Shown piece after piece: positions 21,738-31,606 of a DNA stretch of 64,000 nt (position 1 is the first letter of the stretch; the number at the start of each line of letters is the position of its first letter). Below the pieces are notes generated by a model that was given only the letters and a program-made list of their open reading frames with translations, was not told the DNA's origin and searched no databases. Source of the stretch: Amyloporia xantha (Eukaryota; Basidiomycota; Agaricomycetes; Polyporales; Adustoporiaceae); contig JAYKKR010000013.1 in NCBI GenBank assembly GCA_036971615.1, forward strand, positions 62,001 through 126,000, read 5' to 3'. The position numbers were made by a program, and so were the translations under genes.

Positions 21738-23494
21738 GCTCGATAACTTTTAAAGCAGGTGAGAGCATCAGATTTCCGCTTAAGGTAATACATGACACCA
21801 AATGAGGAGAAGTCGTCGAGGAATGTGACACAATATTTGAAACCATCAATGGACAAAGATGGCATCTCGACGAGATCTGAGTGAATAAGTTCTAATGGTT
21901 TAGATGCGCGAGTAGAAGAGAGTGGGAACGGTTGTCTGTGGGACTTGCCAAGCGCACAACCAGCACAAGGATCAGACTTTGGTGCTGAAGAAAGACTATT
22001 TGGTGCGCCATTAACATGATTAGGCAATTGACGAATTGTGTTACGTCCCGCATGACCAAACCGTTGATGCCACAAGTCATAGTCAGCTTCCACAGATTGC
22101 AGAGTCTGAGGCCGGGTGTTTGGATGAAACACTTTGGTTTCAAGCCAATAGAAACCTGAACCATCATGGCTTGATCGCGCAGTGAGGATTAGGTTCTCAC
22201 CCAGTTTGGAGCCTGCCCAAAAATTCATAGTGTCCCCATGGGCACTATAGCAGCCTCCTTGGTCAATAATGGTACGTGGAGCAAAGAAACGATGAGACGC
22301 TTCAGGAATATAAAGGACAGATTTAAGAGTCAGGTTGACAATGATTCCGTCACTATTCTGATGTCGCAGAAGAACTATTCCAACACCTTTGATATCTATG
22401 GTCTTATCTGCGCTGGCTAAGTGCGCATGACCAGGTACTGGAAATTCATGATAGTGATCAAAATCTTCAAAGATGTTTGTGACATGTGAAGTACAACCTG
22501 AGTCAACCATCCATCTTGCGATCTCATCTCCCACATGGTACAGGGAAAGGTCAATTGATTTGGACGAAGAAGATGCTACCGTTACATCTGGTACAGATTC
22601 TATAAGAAGATTATTGACTTTTGCACCAGAATTCTGTCCCTGTCCTTGTGAAGCTCCATTATTACCATTATTTTGACCATGATTCTGTCCACTTCCTTTA
22701 TTATTTCCTCCTTGATTACCGCCTTGCTTGCCCTTGCCTTTGCCCTGCTTATTCCCCTTTTGAGGTGGCTTTCCATCAGGCCAATGGTTCTCAGTCGAAT
22801 GATTAGTCTTCCCACAGATATTACATTTCTTTGGGAGGCGAGTAGTCGGCGAGACGCGAGAGACATTAGCATTTTTAGAGGCCTGACGTCTAGCTTCTTC
22901 CTCAATTATTTTGGGGATGACATCTGCTGGTTTAAGTGTAGAAAGGTCTGTGACTGTAGCCAGCAGAGTCGAAGCAATGGTCTGATAAGAATTGGGCAAG
23001 GCGTTGACAATAATGAGGGCAGCAAATTGATCTGAGATGGCAATCCCAGCATCAGCAGTACGGCTACGAATTTCCTCAAGTGCTGTTATCTGAGGGCGAA
23101 GAGGTTGGGCATCGTCAAAGCGAGTATTGAATAATTGTTGGAAGTAGACGAATGCACCAACAGCACCAGGTTTGGCATACTGATCTTTAATTGCTTTCCA
23201 CGCTGCAGCAGCAGTGGTAGTATTGCCAATGAGGAATTGTAGCGAGGAGGAAATATAGATGGTCATCAAACCAAGTGCCTTGTCATTCTTCTCATCCCAA
23301 GCAGCCTGGATTGTAGGGAGGTCTTCTCCAGCAGCTGCAGCAGTAGGACGAGGAAGAGGTGTGCCTGAATTCCCTTCAACAATGTTCCAGGAACCAGACC
23401 ATCTAAAAACACCTCGCATGGCGTTAGACCAGGCAATATAGTTTGTGCCATCAAAAATGGGAATGGTGGAGGTAGGAATCTTGGAGGGATCCAT
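21560..23494 (-). CDS. Copia copy 1: Gag, protease, integrase N-terminus (644 codons)
   Basis: Gag core (FDGTNYIAWSNAMRGVF, AAWKAIKDQYAKPGA, FNTRFDDAQ) is followed by a zinc knuckle CNICGKTNHSTENH with H in place of the last C, a G/Q/N-rich linker, and protease (ARWMVDSGCTSHVTN). Then come the GAG-pre-integrase motif (DLWHQRFGHAGRNTIRQL, CAGCALGKSHRQ) and the start of integrase (LIHSDLVEMPS, FLDDFSSFGVMYYLKRKSDA). The last 45 or so residues are out of frame because of the shift near 21733, so the C-terminus is aberrant. Shared almost unchanged with copy 2. Confidence 0.9.
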   Translation of the reverse strand: MDPSKIPTSTIPIFDGTNYIAWSNAMRGVFRWSGSWNIVEGNSGTPLPRPTAAAAGEDLPTIQAAWDEKNDKALGLMTIYISSSLQFLIGNTTTAAAAWKAIKDQYAKPGAVGAFVYFQQLFNTRFDDAQPLRPQITALEEIRSRTADAGIAISDQFAALIIVNALPNSYQTIASTLLATVTDLSTLKPADVIPKIIEEEARRQASKNANVSRVSPTTRLPKKCNICGKTNHSTENHWPDGKPPQKGNKQGKGKGKQGGNQGGNNKGSGQNHGQNNGNNGASQGQGQNSGAKVNNLLIESVPDVTVASSSSKSIDLSLYHVGDEIARWMVDSGCTSHVTNIFEDFDHYHEFPVPGHAHLASADKTIDIKGVGIVLLRHQNSDGIIVNLTLKSVLYIPEASHRFFAPRTIIDQGGCYSAHGDTMNFWAGSKLGENLILTARSSHDGSGFYWLETKVFHPNTRPQTLQSVEADYDLWHQRFGHAGRNTIRQLPNHVNGAPNSLSSAPKSDPCAGCALGKSHRQPFPLSSTRASKPLELIHSDLVEMPSLSIDGFKYCVTFLDDFSSFGVMYYLKRKSDALTCFKSYRAWGKLSFLRDLSVSALTEEENLWVKSSHNIYMKMVLSARHLCHKVHNRMDVQNVGSKLL

Positions 23495-23499
23495 GGCGA

Positions 23500-23940
23500 T
23501 CAGAATAAAATGTCAGGGCGAGTGTCAGACTGAAGGAGATAGGCGATGGAAGGTGATCGAGAAATTGATGGAATTGATTGAGGAATTGATGGAGGCGATC
23601 GATCTGGTTTAACCTCTTTAACTTCTTGATCAAAAGGATCGGATCGAAGAAGTATAGCCCAAAATGTATTGGAGAGGTTTGGAAAGTACTCTTCACTGTC
23701 AGTGTGACGAAGAGAGTTACTTTCAATATTGTATGGAAAATAACCAAGATCGTCGTCTGTAAGACCACCAATATAATCGCCTGCGTAAGGGAATTTCCAG
23801 CTATAATCTGTTGGGTAGACAGATATAAGCTGTACTGGCTCTGGTGAAGATCCCTCTGAGTCGCCTGACTGAGATTGATCTGCCACTGGATCAGCTGCTT
23901 CTGATGAAGAAGTCAACGTCTCTAGCTCAAAGATGGACAC
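23500..23940 (-). other. Leader ORF without ATG, copia copy 1
   Basis: 147 codons are open on the element strand, ending six bases before the gag ATG and in a different frame. There is no ATG; the first usable codon is GTG, directly after TAA. The predicted sequence is acidic and S/P-rich (DPVADQSQSGDSEGSSPEP, PPSIPQSIPSISRSPS). It is also open in copy 2. It may be unspliced leader or a real exon; translation is not supported. Confidence 0.35.
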
Positions 23941-24381
23941 TTATTGAAGTGAACCTTTGTCCCAGCTAGCCGAAATAGCCAAGACGCAGGGTAGAGTCGA
24001 GGGAAGTGAGCGATCGAGACGAGACTATGCCGCAGAGGGTATTGCCCAAGGCCTAGCTAGCTACTGTATAGTACTTCTATCTACAGCTACCTATGGAGCC
24101 GCAGAGTTTTGTTTCGCAGTTGCCTGAGGGCCCTGTTACGCCTTTGACTATTTCTGCGTAAGGTGCCTTATTCCCAGGAGAGGATTTGGACCTCTAAGAG
24201 CCGCCCACTGAAGTGCAGACTCCCAAGAGTTCGTCACAAAACTGAGGACTGTGTACTTACGTAGTCTACTAAGGGGCCTTATAAGAAGAAGGCAATAGAA
24301 GGGGTAAATGCGCAAAAGTGAAAGTGAAAGCGCAAATAGAAGAGTGAAGACAGATGACTGCACAGTAGTCAGACAGATTAG

Positions 24382-24399
24382 AGCGCGGGGCTCATAACC
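24382..24399 (-). other. Copia primer-binding site resembling half of initiator-Met tRNA
   Basis: Directly after the 5' LTR the element reads GGTTATGAGCCCCGCGCTC. Its complement ends GGGCTCATAACC, the anticodon stem-loop of initiator-methionine tRNA (anticodon CAT). Priming by a 5' tRNA half cleaved in the anticodon loop is known for Drosophila copia. Confidence 0.65.
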
Positions 24400-24703
24400 T
24401 GTTGAGCGCAGACTATAGAGGAGAGGAGGCTAATCCGTCTTGTATTCTAGTGGGCTGTAAGGCCCGGCTTATATACATGCATGAAAGGCTCCTTAGTAAT
24501 CGTATCTAGAAACCTATAGAATATCTTAGTAAGATATGAAGTCATAATGAAATCATAGTGGAGATTTCTTAGTAAGAAAGTGGAGCCTATGAAGTAAGAC
24601 AAGAACATACTATGGAACGTCATAGAACATCATAGAAATGAGTAAGTACTGACTACCAAGTATGGAAGTGCGACTACTATAGTTGGAAACTGATCGTTCA
24701 ACA
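24400..24703 (-). repeat. 5' LTR of copia copy 1
   Basis: 304 bp, matching 18919-19222 with no difference seen by eye. Confidence 0.93.
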
Positions 24704-25661
24704 AGAACGTCCGGCCTCATATTTGCTCCCTTCAAATTGCGCTTCTCCGCTACCGTCCGTCACGAGGACCTGCTACGCAGTGACAGCCACCTGCCCGCAA
24801 CGCCCAACCGCATGTCACACACAGTAACCGGTCGACGGTCGCGCATCTCCTACCCTTATGCTTAGTACTCACGTATCCCAGACTGTATGAGTAGCAGCGC
24901 ATGCAATGTGGACCACAGTACAACGTTCTCGAGCGGATATAAGCTATGGCCGGTCAGCTGAGCTCTGTGGCTGCATTGATATGTCTGATTACACTGACCA
25001 AGAACTTACTACGATTCTTCAGTAGGACCCATTGAACGTCGACCTCTGAGAGAAGACTCGTAAGAGACACTGGCTGCCATGCCACAATGGATCGAAGGGC
25101 GAGAATTTTGAAATGTAGTGCGATTGCGTGTCTCTGCCACCCAAGCCATTCGTGACCGAAACGCCCTTGTGACACAGACCCATACCCCCAAGACGCTTTC
25201 ACAAGTTGATCTAAGCAGTGGGCCAATACTTGCAAAGTAAGTTTCTCGGATCTGTCAGCCGTGCTCTGGCTAGAAATCAAATAGGCAAGGTCGACGAAAT
25301 GATGGATGGGCTATGGCGCTACGCGATGTCTGAGTAAGTGGGTGGTCTTTTGGCGACAATGGTGTCACTAAGTGCCGAGCTGCTGACACGTCGTGATTGC
25401 ATCTGTACACCCCCAGGTAGACGAATGCGACAATTGCCTTCACCGTAACCATATACCTCGCGCTCCGCTCGGTCACATCATTATATTGAACTCTCGCAGC
25501 ACAATCGATGGCTTTCAGATACGTTCGCTCCATAATAGGCAGCTTTTGCATACAGTTTCAAGGGTAAACTTTCCTGCAGACTAGCGTGCATAGATTAGAC
25601 ATACATGCCGTGACTTCTGATTTGCAATGGGTCCTGTGTGGTTTGTGAGCGTCTCCGTATG
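24704..25661. repeat. Duplicated host block upstream of the subtype A gene
   Basis: From about 24950 this is colinear with about 33850-34430 (shared CGATGTCTGAGT...GGTCTT, GCTGCTGRCACG). No gene is supported. 24709-24860 is GC-rich with an unrecognised open frame (VRHEDLLRSDSHLPATP). Confidence 0.5.
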
Positions 25662-25668
25662 ATATAAA
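25662..25668 (+). promoter_or_regulatory. TATA box of subtype A gene
   Basis: TATAAAT lies about 235 bp upstream of the ATG. A leader intron is plausible between GAG|GTGAGTC at about 25760 and an AG near 25820. Confidence 0.5.
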
Positions 25669-25901
25669 TTGCTTCAAGTTTCGCTATCAACCTTATTCCC
25701 CACCCCGCATTCCAGCTAACGTATTGAGCGCACAACAACTTCGTCCTTATCATCCTACGAGGTGAGTCTCTTGTATACGGTCACTTGTCTCACGGATGTG
25801 CTGACTGGTCATCTCTAAAGGTACAGTGTGCTGTATCGAGGTATGCTGCAGGATTCACACTCGGTGGCTACTTTTCATTTCTGACAATATCACCTTTGAA
25901 G

Positions 25902-26237
25902 ATGCCCATAGCTCTCGGTACCATCACCTCAGAAGGAGGTCCCGAAGTGGGATACAATGTTATCGCCATCTTCACTCTCGACAATGGCCATAGGCCTATT
26001 TTCACAGCTAACCTAGCAACTTTCTGTTCCTTTACCTCGAAGCCCAACGAGGCGAAGTTGACCTATGCACAGGAGTCCGACCTGACAGGAATGAGGAGTT
26101 TCAATGGTAACATTGATATAGAGCACCTTGCTTTCAACCTTCAGCCCGTTGGCACTACGATCACGGCGACGATTAATGGCCCGAGTGGGGGATCGACCCA
26201 CTGTGTCTCCAGTACGGGGGCCTGGACGGGCACATAA
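25902..26237 (+). CDS. Small tandem-family protein, subtype A (111 residues)
   Basis: A single ORF starts at MPIALGTI, chosen because it aligns with the paralogue start MPLVKMPVANGTV at 46610. An upstream in-frame ATG at 25785 lies in the probable leader. Family landmarks are AIFTLDNG, KPNEAKLTYAQESDLTG, FNGNI, VGTTITATI and a final GAWTGT. Alternating hydrophobic and polar residues with Gly turns suggest an all-beta fold. No signal peptide or transmembrane segment. It is the only complete copy on the plus strand; its nearest relative is the pseudogene at 34528. Confidence 0.75.
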   Translation: MPIALGTITSEGGPEVGYNVIAIFTLDNGHRPIFTANLATFCSFTSKPNEAKLTYAQESDLTGMRSFNGNIDIEHLAFNLQPVGTTITATINGPSGGSTHCVSSTGAWTGT

Positions 26238-26549
26238 ATGGGTCCACATGTGCATAGTATTAGCACACCTGCATTCGCGGTTCGACCTACTATGAAAGGA
26301 ATTCTGGTCTTTTTATAGCATAGCTGCTAGCAGCTATTGTATGACAGGTTTAGTACAATGTCGGTACGAGTATGACACATCTTGTATTCATATCTCTATG
26401 TATGCGGTTCTTTCACTTCGAGGTAGAATGTTAAAGTTTGCCTGCATACACGATGATTGGTGCCACTCTTGCCGCTCTTCGCATGGGAATGCGACGGAGA
26501 AATGGTCTAGGTCCAGACCGCATAGCTGCAGCGCTGGCAAGGCATGTAA

Positions 26550-26699
26550 GGCCCTGATCGGTAACCTCGCTTGGTCTCGGTCCCACAGCCAAAAAACGAG
26601 ACCGAGGCGGATCGGCAAGCTCCGGAGACGGGCGCTAGAGCGTTTTTTGGCTGTGGGACCGAGACCAAGCGGGACCAAGCGGAGTTACCGATCAGGGCC
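26550..26699. mobile_element. 150-bp hairpin MITE with TAA duplication
   Basis: The ends GGCCCTGATCGGTAAC and inverted GTTACCGATCAGGGCC are perfect. The arms continue with CGCTTGGTCTCGGTCC and CACAGCCAAAAAACG, so almost the whole element folds on itself. TAA flanks both sides (26547-26549, 26700-26702). Size, hairpin and 3-bp TAA duplication fit PIF/Harbinger (Tourist-like) MITEs. No coding capacity. Confidence 0.8.
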
Positions 26700-26702
26700 T
26701 AA

Positions 26703-27487
26703 TACTTTGTATTATAAACTGTCCAATTCTCGTGGAATAGCGCACAGATTCCCAAGGAGAGAATGTGGTATCAGAGCCACGAGAAATCAAAAAATAATAT
26801 TGGTGCTTGCACTTCGACTGCGCCAGCAAACGCGAAAGGAACAAGGAAATGATTTGTCACAATCGAAGGTTATCCGTTTGAGTGACGAGAATAGAGGTTG
26901 AAATTTCTAACAATTCAAAAATATGCACTTGAGCTATTTTTTCGCCGTGATCAGCATGATAACAACAACGCATGCATGAGGACTCGTGCCAGTGATCCGA
27001 GTTCAATGACGAACAGGTCCTTCTAAATTTCTACACCAGTCTTAGAAGGCGAAGCTATCATGACTCGGATGCGGTCCTCATGTCCTGCGCATTTAATTGA
27101 GCGCAAGATGCAAATATGGATCACAAAAGGAGCTGGGGCAGCTGGTGAGTGTTACCGAGCTTGGACGCGGTAGCTGGAGAACGACATATGTGAACTTAGT
27201 ACCTACCTTATATGTAACTAGTTCCACATCGGGACCAATCGGTCGGCGGTACCACTGCGGTGGCAGAGTCACCCCGCCGCCTAAGTTTTGTCTCTCCTGA
27301 TTGCTTTCCAGTACGGCTCTTCGTCTTTACACTGCATCTATCGTGATTTATATCGTGGACATCGTCAAAAGCGGCACGGACGTTGTGCAAGTGACTACAT
27401 CGGGGCTTTCTCACAGACTTGTATTTTACAATTGCAAAGCTAGCGCCTTACTCGTAAACTGCCGTCTCTGCCTCGATTAAACCTCGA
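26703..27487. other. No feature recognised
   Basis: AT-richer sequence without conserved ORFs or clear repeats. Confidence 0.5.
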
Positions 27488-27835
27488 TTACACCTCGTGA
27501 TGAGTGACCATGAAGACTAGAAAGCCCGAGATAGGCATTTCCTCCGCGGCACCGCCAGCAATTGCACCGCTCACAGTGACTCCCGTCTCAGGGATCGTGA
27601 TGTTGAGATTTCCCGCTCCTATCGTACCGCAGAAGTAATTGGTACCCGTCAAGTCTTCGTCTTTGAAGTATACCAATGTCATGTCACTTCCAGTGAACGT
27701 CTGGAAAGCATTCACGGTATCGGCGGCGAAGCAGGAATCCTGGGTACTGGGCAATTTGAACCTGCCCAACATGTGTCTCGTTGGAGTTGTCCCAGGCGGC
27801 TGCGAATCGACTGTTCCTTGAAGCATTGACGGCAT
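27488..27835 (-). CDS. Small tandem-family protein, subtype B (115 residues)
   Basis: An intact single-exon ORF, MPSMLQGTVDSQPPGTTPT at the start, then TGSDMTLVYFKDEDLTG, YFCGTIGAGNLNITIPETG, VTVSGAIAGG and PISGFLVFMV. It shares every landmark with the copies at 32494, 35981 and 51311. No targeting signal is seen and the function is unknown. It heads a duplicated block (27480-30600) that recurs at 51300-55000. Confidence 0.78.
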   Translation of the reverse strand: MPSMLQGTVDSQPPGTTPTRHMLGRFKLPSTQDSCFAADTVNAFQTFTGSDMTLVYFKDEDLTGTNYFCGTIGAGNLNITIPETGVTVSGAIAGGAAEEMPISGFLVFMVTHHEV

Positions 27836-28435
27836 GAGCGGTGTAAACGGCGGGGTGAATAGCAGCTGTTACGATAAGGTGAGATGAAAGCGCACTTTGG
27901 AACAGTGACGACGGTGCTAACCGTTGAGCTCGAATAAAGTCACTGCGAAATGTTCTGAGGACGAATAGTGGATGAGTTCAACAGTGATTTATATCTGCTG
28001 ACCAAAGAAGTTTGGAAATCTGCGCTCATCTGCGGGCATGTCAAACTACCGAGTGGTGCATGCCTCGTGTCCTACCTCCATTGTGCCTCCGATCAGGCAT
28101 TCAATACAATACGTTTCGGAAATAACTGTCAAACACAGTTATATATTACGCTAATTTTCTGGAACACCCTAAACCCGGACCTTTGATCTATATCTGTCCA
28201 CGCTCCAGAAGATCCCGTCGACTGGGAAATTTGGATATTCCATAGCATAAGCTCACGGCTCAAACATTTGTGAAGTCTAAACCGTATTCTCTATCAGTCT
28301 CGAACTACTGCGATTTATCGCTCGTCGCGTTCTGCTGGATTTTTGAAGCCTGAGATCCGTATTCTCGAAGTGCGCTGCCTTTCTACGGCGGGCGCAGGTG
28401 GTCGCCTACCTACACTGTCAACCTGAACACAGTGG

Positions 28436-28556
28436 TCCTTATTTTTACCTTGGCGTCCAACAGGACGAAGCTGACTTATGCTGCGGAGCTTGATCTGAGC
28501 GAGAATAAAAGTACTGTGGCATTCTCGGCAACGTTCAGCTCGCCTTCAATCTAATC
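28436..28556 (+). pseudogene. Remnant of a subtype A family gene
   Basis: The plus strand reads IFTLASNRTKLTYAAELDLS followed by ENKSTVAFSATF, matching the central third of subtype A proteins. Both ends are missing. A parallel remnant lies at 52575-52685. Confidence 0.6.
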
Positions 28557-28928
28557 CTCCAAATCCTCCAAACTCCACTTACGCGACCTTTCGACAGTAA
28601 CAAGCCCAAGCACGAACCCCGAGACATCCGTTTCCCCCACCGGACCACCAGTAATTGACCCGCTCACGTTGATTCCTGTCTCGGCCGACGTAAGGTTCAT
28701 CTTCTGTGCTCCTATCTTCCCGTAGAAGTATTGACTCCCGCCGAGATCCGTGTCTTTGGAATATGTGAGGGTAACGTCGCTCCCGCTGAATGACGCAACG
28801 CCTACAGCAATGTGCATGGCAAGTTTGATCTGTTGTGAGCTGGGCAGCGTGAATATGCCCATGATGTGCACCGTCGGGCTAGTGTCAGGGGGTTGCGACG
28901 ACACGGAGCCTTGGAGTTTCAGCGACAT
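28551..28928 (-). CDS. Small tandem-family protein, subtype B (125 residues)
   Basis: An intact ORF: MSLKLQGSVSSQPPDTSPT, IMGIFTLPSSQQIKLAMHIA, GSDVTLTYSKDTDLGG, YFYGKIGAQKMNLTSAETG, INVSGSITGGP, DVSGFVLGLV and a short charged tail. It is closest to the two copies at 52694-53764 rather than to its immediate neighbour, consistent with duplication of the whole block. No known domain. Confidence 0.78.
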   Translation of the reverse strand: MSLKLQGSVSSQPPDTSPTVHIMGIFTLPSSQQIKLAMHIAVGVASFSGSDVTLTYSKDTDLGGSQYFYGKIGAQKMNLTSAETGINVSGSITGGPVGETDVSGFVLGLVTVERSRKWSLEDLED

Positions 28929-29666
28929 AGCGACTAAATGGTTGCGACAGACAAGTGGATGAGCATTCTACCTATACTCATAACTGCAGATGCGTACCTC
29001 TAGTCCGAGGACAAAACACCTGCCAGCAGCAGTCGCCTGCAATTTCAAGCTATCTTTCACACAAAAATCGGATCCCAGTGCGACTCACCGACAATATTTA
29101 AGGGTATATGACCCCTACAGCACCAGGCTTGTCACTTTGGTGGTGAGTACGAACGTCTCATTTGGGGCACGGGGTACAGTACCACCGGGCACACGGGACC
29201 AGAAAACATTCCAAGTGTCAACCGCGGAAAGGGCGCCCCAGGATATCATCAATGTGAGCATCGGCGGTCAGTAGCTTCCCTTCCTGATACGAACAATATG
29301 ATAAAAGAATAAGGGATTGCTGCCAAGCAAGTAGCACGTCCATCAAGTCATTACGTTCACCGCTCGGCGTCTAAAAAGACGGGATCAAGTCACACTGAGG
29401 ACCAAATACAATGCGCCCTCATCTCCAGGAACGGCCACGGGGTACGTGCTTTTGTTCTATTTGACAGTTGAATTACGTAGACTCGCCATTTGCATGGCTC
29501 TACATTCCACTTCGTATAGATCTCAACGCATTTGGCATGTCGCTTGAGCCGTTCCTAAATCTGCACAAAAATGGCCATTCAGCCTCGCATCTACAGGATG
29601 ACATGCGCGACTGACCATGCATCACAGTTGTTCCCAGACACCCATCATTCTTCGAGTTCAGCTGGC
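28929..29666. repeat. Duplicated non-coding block
   Basis: The stretch around 29120-29275 (GCTTGTCACTTTGGTGG, GAACGTCTCATTTGGGG, GATATCATCAA) recurs at 37430-37580, and in part at 53870-53930. A possible plus-strand frame is not kept between copies. Confidence 0.5.
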
Positions 29667-30046
29667 CTAGTCCACGTCGTTATACTCAGTACAATAATTC
29701 CCTCTTAACAGTGCACAGATTCGCCCGAGCTGGTCGCCAGTTTTATGGATCATATGTCGAGAGCGTTCACTCTGCATACCATATAGCAAGTCAGTATCGC
29801 TTTCTATGCCGTTATCGCGATACCGTTCTCGAGCGGCAGCAAAATGACCCTCATTTGTTGTAACATGAAAGACCTGTCGTGGAGCAAGTACTTCCGGGGA
29901 AACAGGAGTGGGGTATCTCAATATCACTCTCCTTGAGACAAAGTGAGTATCAATAGAATGATCGCGGCCAGGGGAAGTTTCGAGATTTCTAACCTTCTTC
30001 ACTGCTAACACGTCGCATAAGTCGAAGAAAGTAGTTGAGGTAGATA
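29667..30046 (-). CDS. Unrecognised duplicated ORF (copy 1)
   Basis: The minus strand is open through FFDLCDVLAVKKVRNLETSP, VSRRVILRYPTP, FHVTTNEGHFAAARERYRDN and IHKTGDQLGRICALLRGN. The first part is conserved at 54360-54480 (FFDWCGVLAMKKVQYLEISF), after which that copy diverges. It could be the 3' exon of a larger gene; the 5' end is not identified. No family recognised. Confidence 0.35.
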
Positions 30047-31036
30047 GAAGTGTAATTGTTGACTCGTTCTATTAGTTATTACTCGACCAATGCGCAGGCA
30101 CAGTCACAGCGCGATGACCGCTACAATACTTCCTGTGGGATACAAGCATCCGCCTCTGCGTCCCGGGACTTGCAACCATCGACGCTTAAACCGCATCATG
30201 CTCTGGTATTGAAACCGCGTCGAGGGTAGCACTGGAGCGTTGGGAAGCCTGGCTACAGCCTCAGAAGTTGTGATAAAACCACGATAAATGTGACCAACGT
30301 CCACTTGAAAATTGGTAACTTAGTCATATTTCAAGTACTGGACGCGGAGATAGCTCGCAACAGACCGTCACATATGTTTTCTTACTCCTAGGCCTACGTC
30401 AGGGTGCCGAAGCATCCAAATACCAATATTGTAATACCGTACTCCCAACGAAACCCTCGCTCACTCGCCAGCAGTGGATATGACTGGCTTGAGCCGCCAG
30501 CGCAGCGCGCGCGTCGCGCGACATCTAGAGTACCAGTGGTCCAGTGGGGGTCGCTCAGAGTAAGACTTGGTGTACCAGTGCAGAGGCTGAAGGTTATCCA
30601 TACTGTACGACAAGGAAACTGAAGCCAATTTGCGCTTATACAGGCCTGAAGTTGCAATTGGTGTGCGTCTGTGAGCGTGTGGCACAGACCGGCGTCTAGT
30701 ACTTTACTCTCGCGTCGACTTTGCACTTCATGATCATATGCATCACATGTTGCTACTGCTTAGAAACCATTTATATGTAATTCTTCCCCGAGGGCTACAG
30801 GAATGAATGGTGTTCTATGACAACTACTTGGGCTAAATTATCGGACCAAGGCTCTATGATGGGTTGGAGGAGGTACTACAATGTTGACCTACAATACGAC
30901 CGTCTTTGAGAATTCCGGAACCGCAGGGTCAATGTCAATGAATCAATGAAGAGACGCACCGGCAGCATCGTAAGAAGGTACATCACAATTCACTTGTTTT
31001 CACAGTCATATTTGCTTTTCTCTAGTAATTTACGCC
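30047..31036. other. No gene supported
   Basis: Part of the duplicated block, colinear with about 54490-55010 (CTTGAGCCGCCAGCGCAGCG against CTTGAGCGGCCAACGCAACG). ORFs are short and not conserved. Confidence 0.5.
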
Positions 31037-31606
31037 TCACATTGCACCCACATCTCCATCGTTACTTGCGGCCGGCCCACTCTCATACTGTCTGCTTCTC
31101 ATATCGCTATACCCTGACGCGAGGGCGTCGCTTCTGCTGTCCACATTGCTCCCATACGGGGTCAGTCCCTGTGCCCCGCTCGGGCTTTGCTTCGCAAAAT
31201 CACGCTGGGCTTGGTGCCTAAACTCCCTCCGTGCAGCGTCGTCCTCACCTTGTTTCGCGTCTTGGAGTTCTTCCCCTATTGGCCCACCGTTTGTAGACTG
31301 GTCTATGAGGCCCATGTCGGCGTTGGGCCACGCAGCCTGTGAACTGTATCCGCCAGAGGACGTCGCTGCAAGCATGCGGTTAGGGGACCTGTTACTCAGT
31401 TGAGTAGGCAATGGTCGCTTACTATTATCTGGAGGAGGGTAGTTCCCTGTCCTATAGGTGCTGTCAACTATTGACTTTGGCATGGCTAACGTGGAGATTC
31501 CGATGAAGGTGAAGATCTAATATATGCACAGAGCGATACTGACGACGAACATACAGTCATTGACTAAAGAACCTTGGTAGCCAGAACTGGCGTATTCGTC
31601 GCTCAT
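31037..31606 (-). CDS. Small hydrophilic protein, three exons (copy 1, 147 residues)
   Basis: Exons 31555-31606, 31423-31485 and 31037-31365 sum to 444 nt in frame, with GT-AG introns of 69 and 57 nt. The product begins MSDEYASSGYQGSLVND and continues TYRTGNYPPPDN, SSGGYSSQAAWPN, STNGGPIGEELQDAKQGEDD, FRHQAQRDFAK and ends GDVGAM. It is rich in G, S, Q, D, E and R, with no hydrophobic core or signal, so probably intrinsically disordered. A second copy with the same exon lengths lies at 38370-44750, which strongly supports the model. Function unknown; similarity to hydrophilins or stress proteins is only compositional. Confidence 0.75.

Larger units (their letters stand above)
18919..24703 (-). 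mobile_element. Ty1/copia retrotransposon, copy 1
   Basis: 5785 bp, flanked by AGAAC on both sides (18914-18918, 24704-24708), with 304-bp LTRs that appear identical by eye. Order on the minus strand: LTR, primer site, leader, Gag-protease-integrase, RT, RNase H, polypurine tract, LTR. The RT-RNase H order relative to integrase defines copia. The same element is present in opposite orientation at 38873-44655. The polyprotein is split into three ORFs by two single-base shortfalls in G runs. Confidence 0.95.

Noticed and set aside
26555..26699. Strong hairpin as a transcription terminator
   Set aside because: This is eukaryotic DNA, and the TAA duplication and inverted ends identify a MITE.
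28990..29274. 94-codon plus-strand ORF ending INVSIGGQ
   Set aside because: The related stretch at 37430-37580 ends similarly, but the middle is frameshifted; more likely conserved DNA than protein.
30500..30530. CGCGCGCG tract as a regulatory or Z-DNA site
   Set aside because: Short, and replaced by ordinary sequence in the paralogous copy at about 54930; nothing supports a function.
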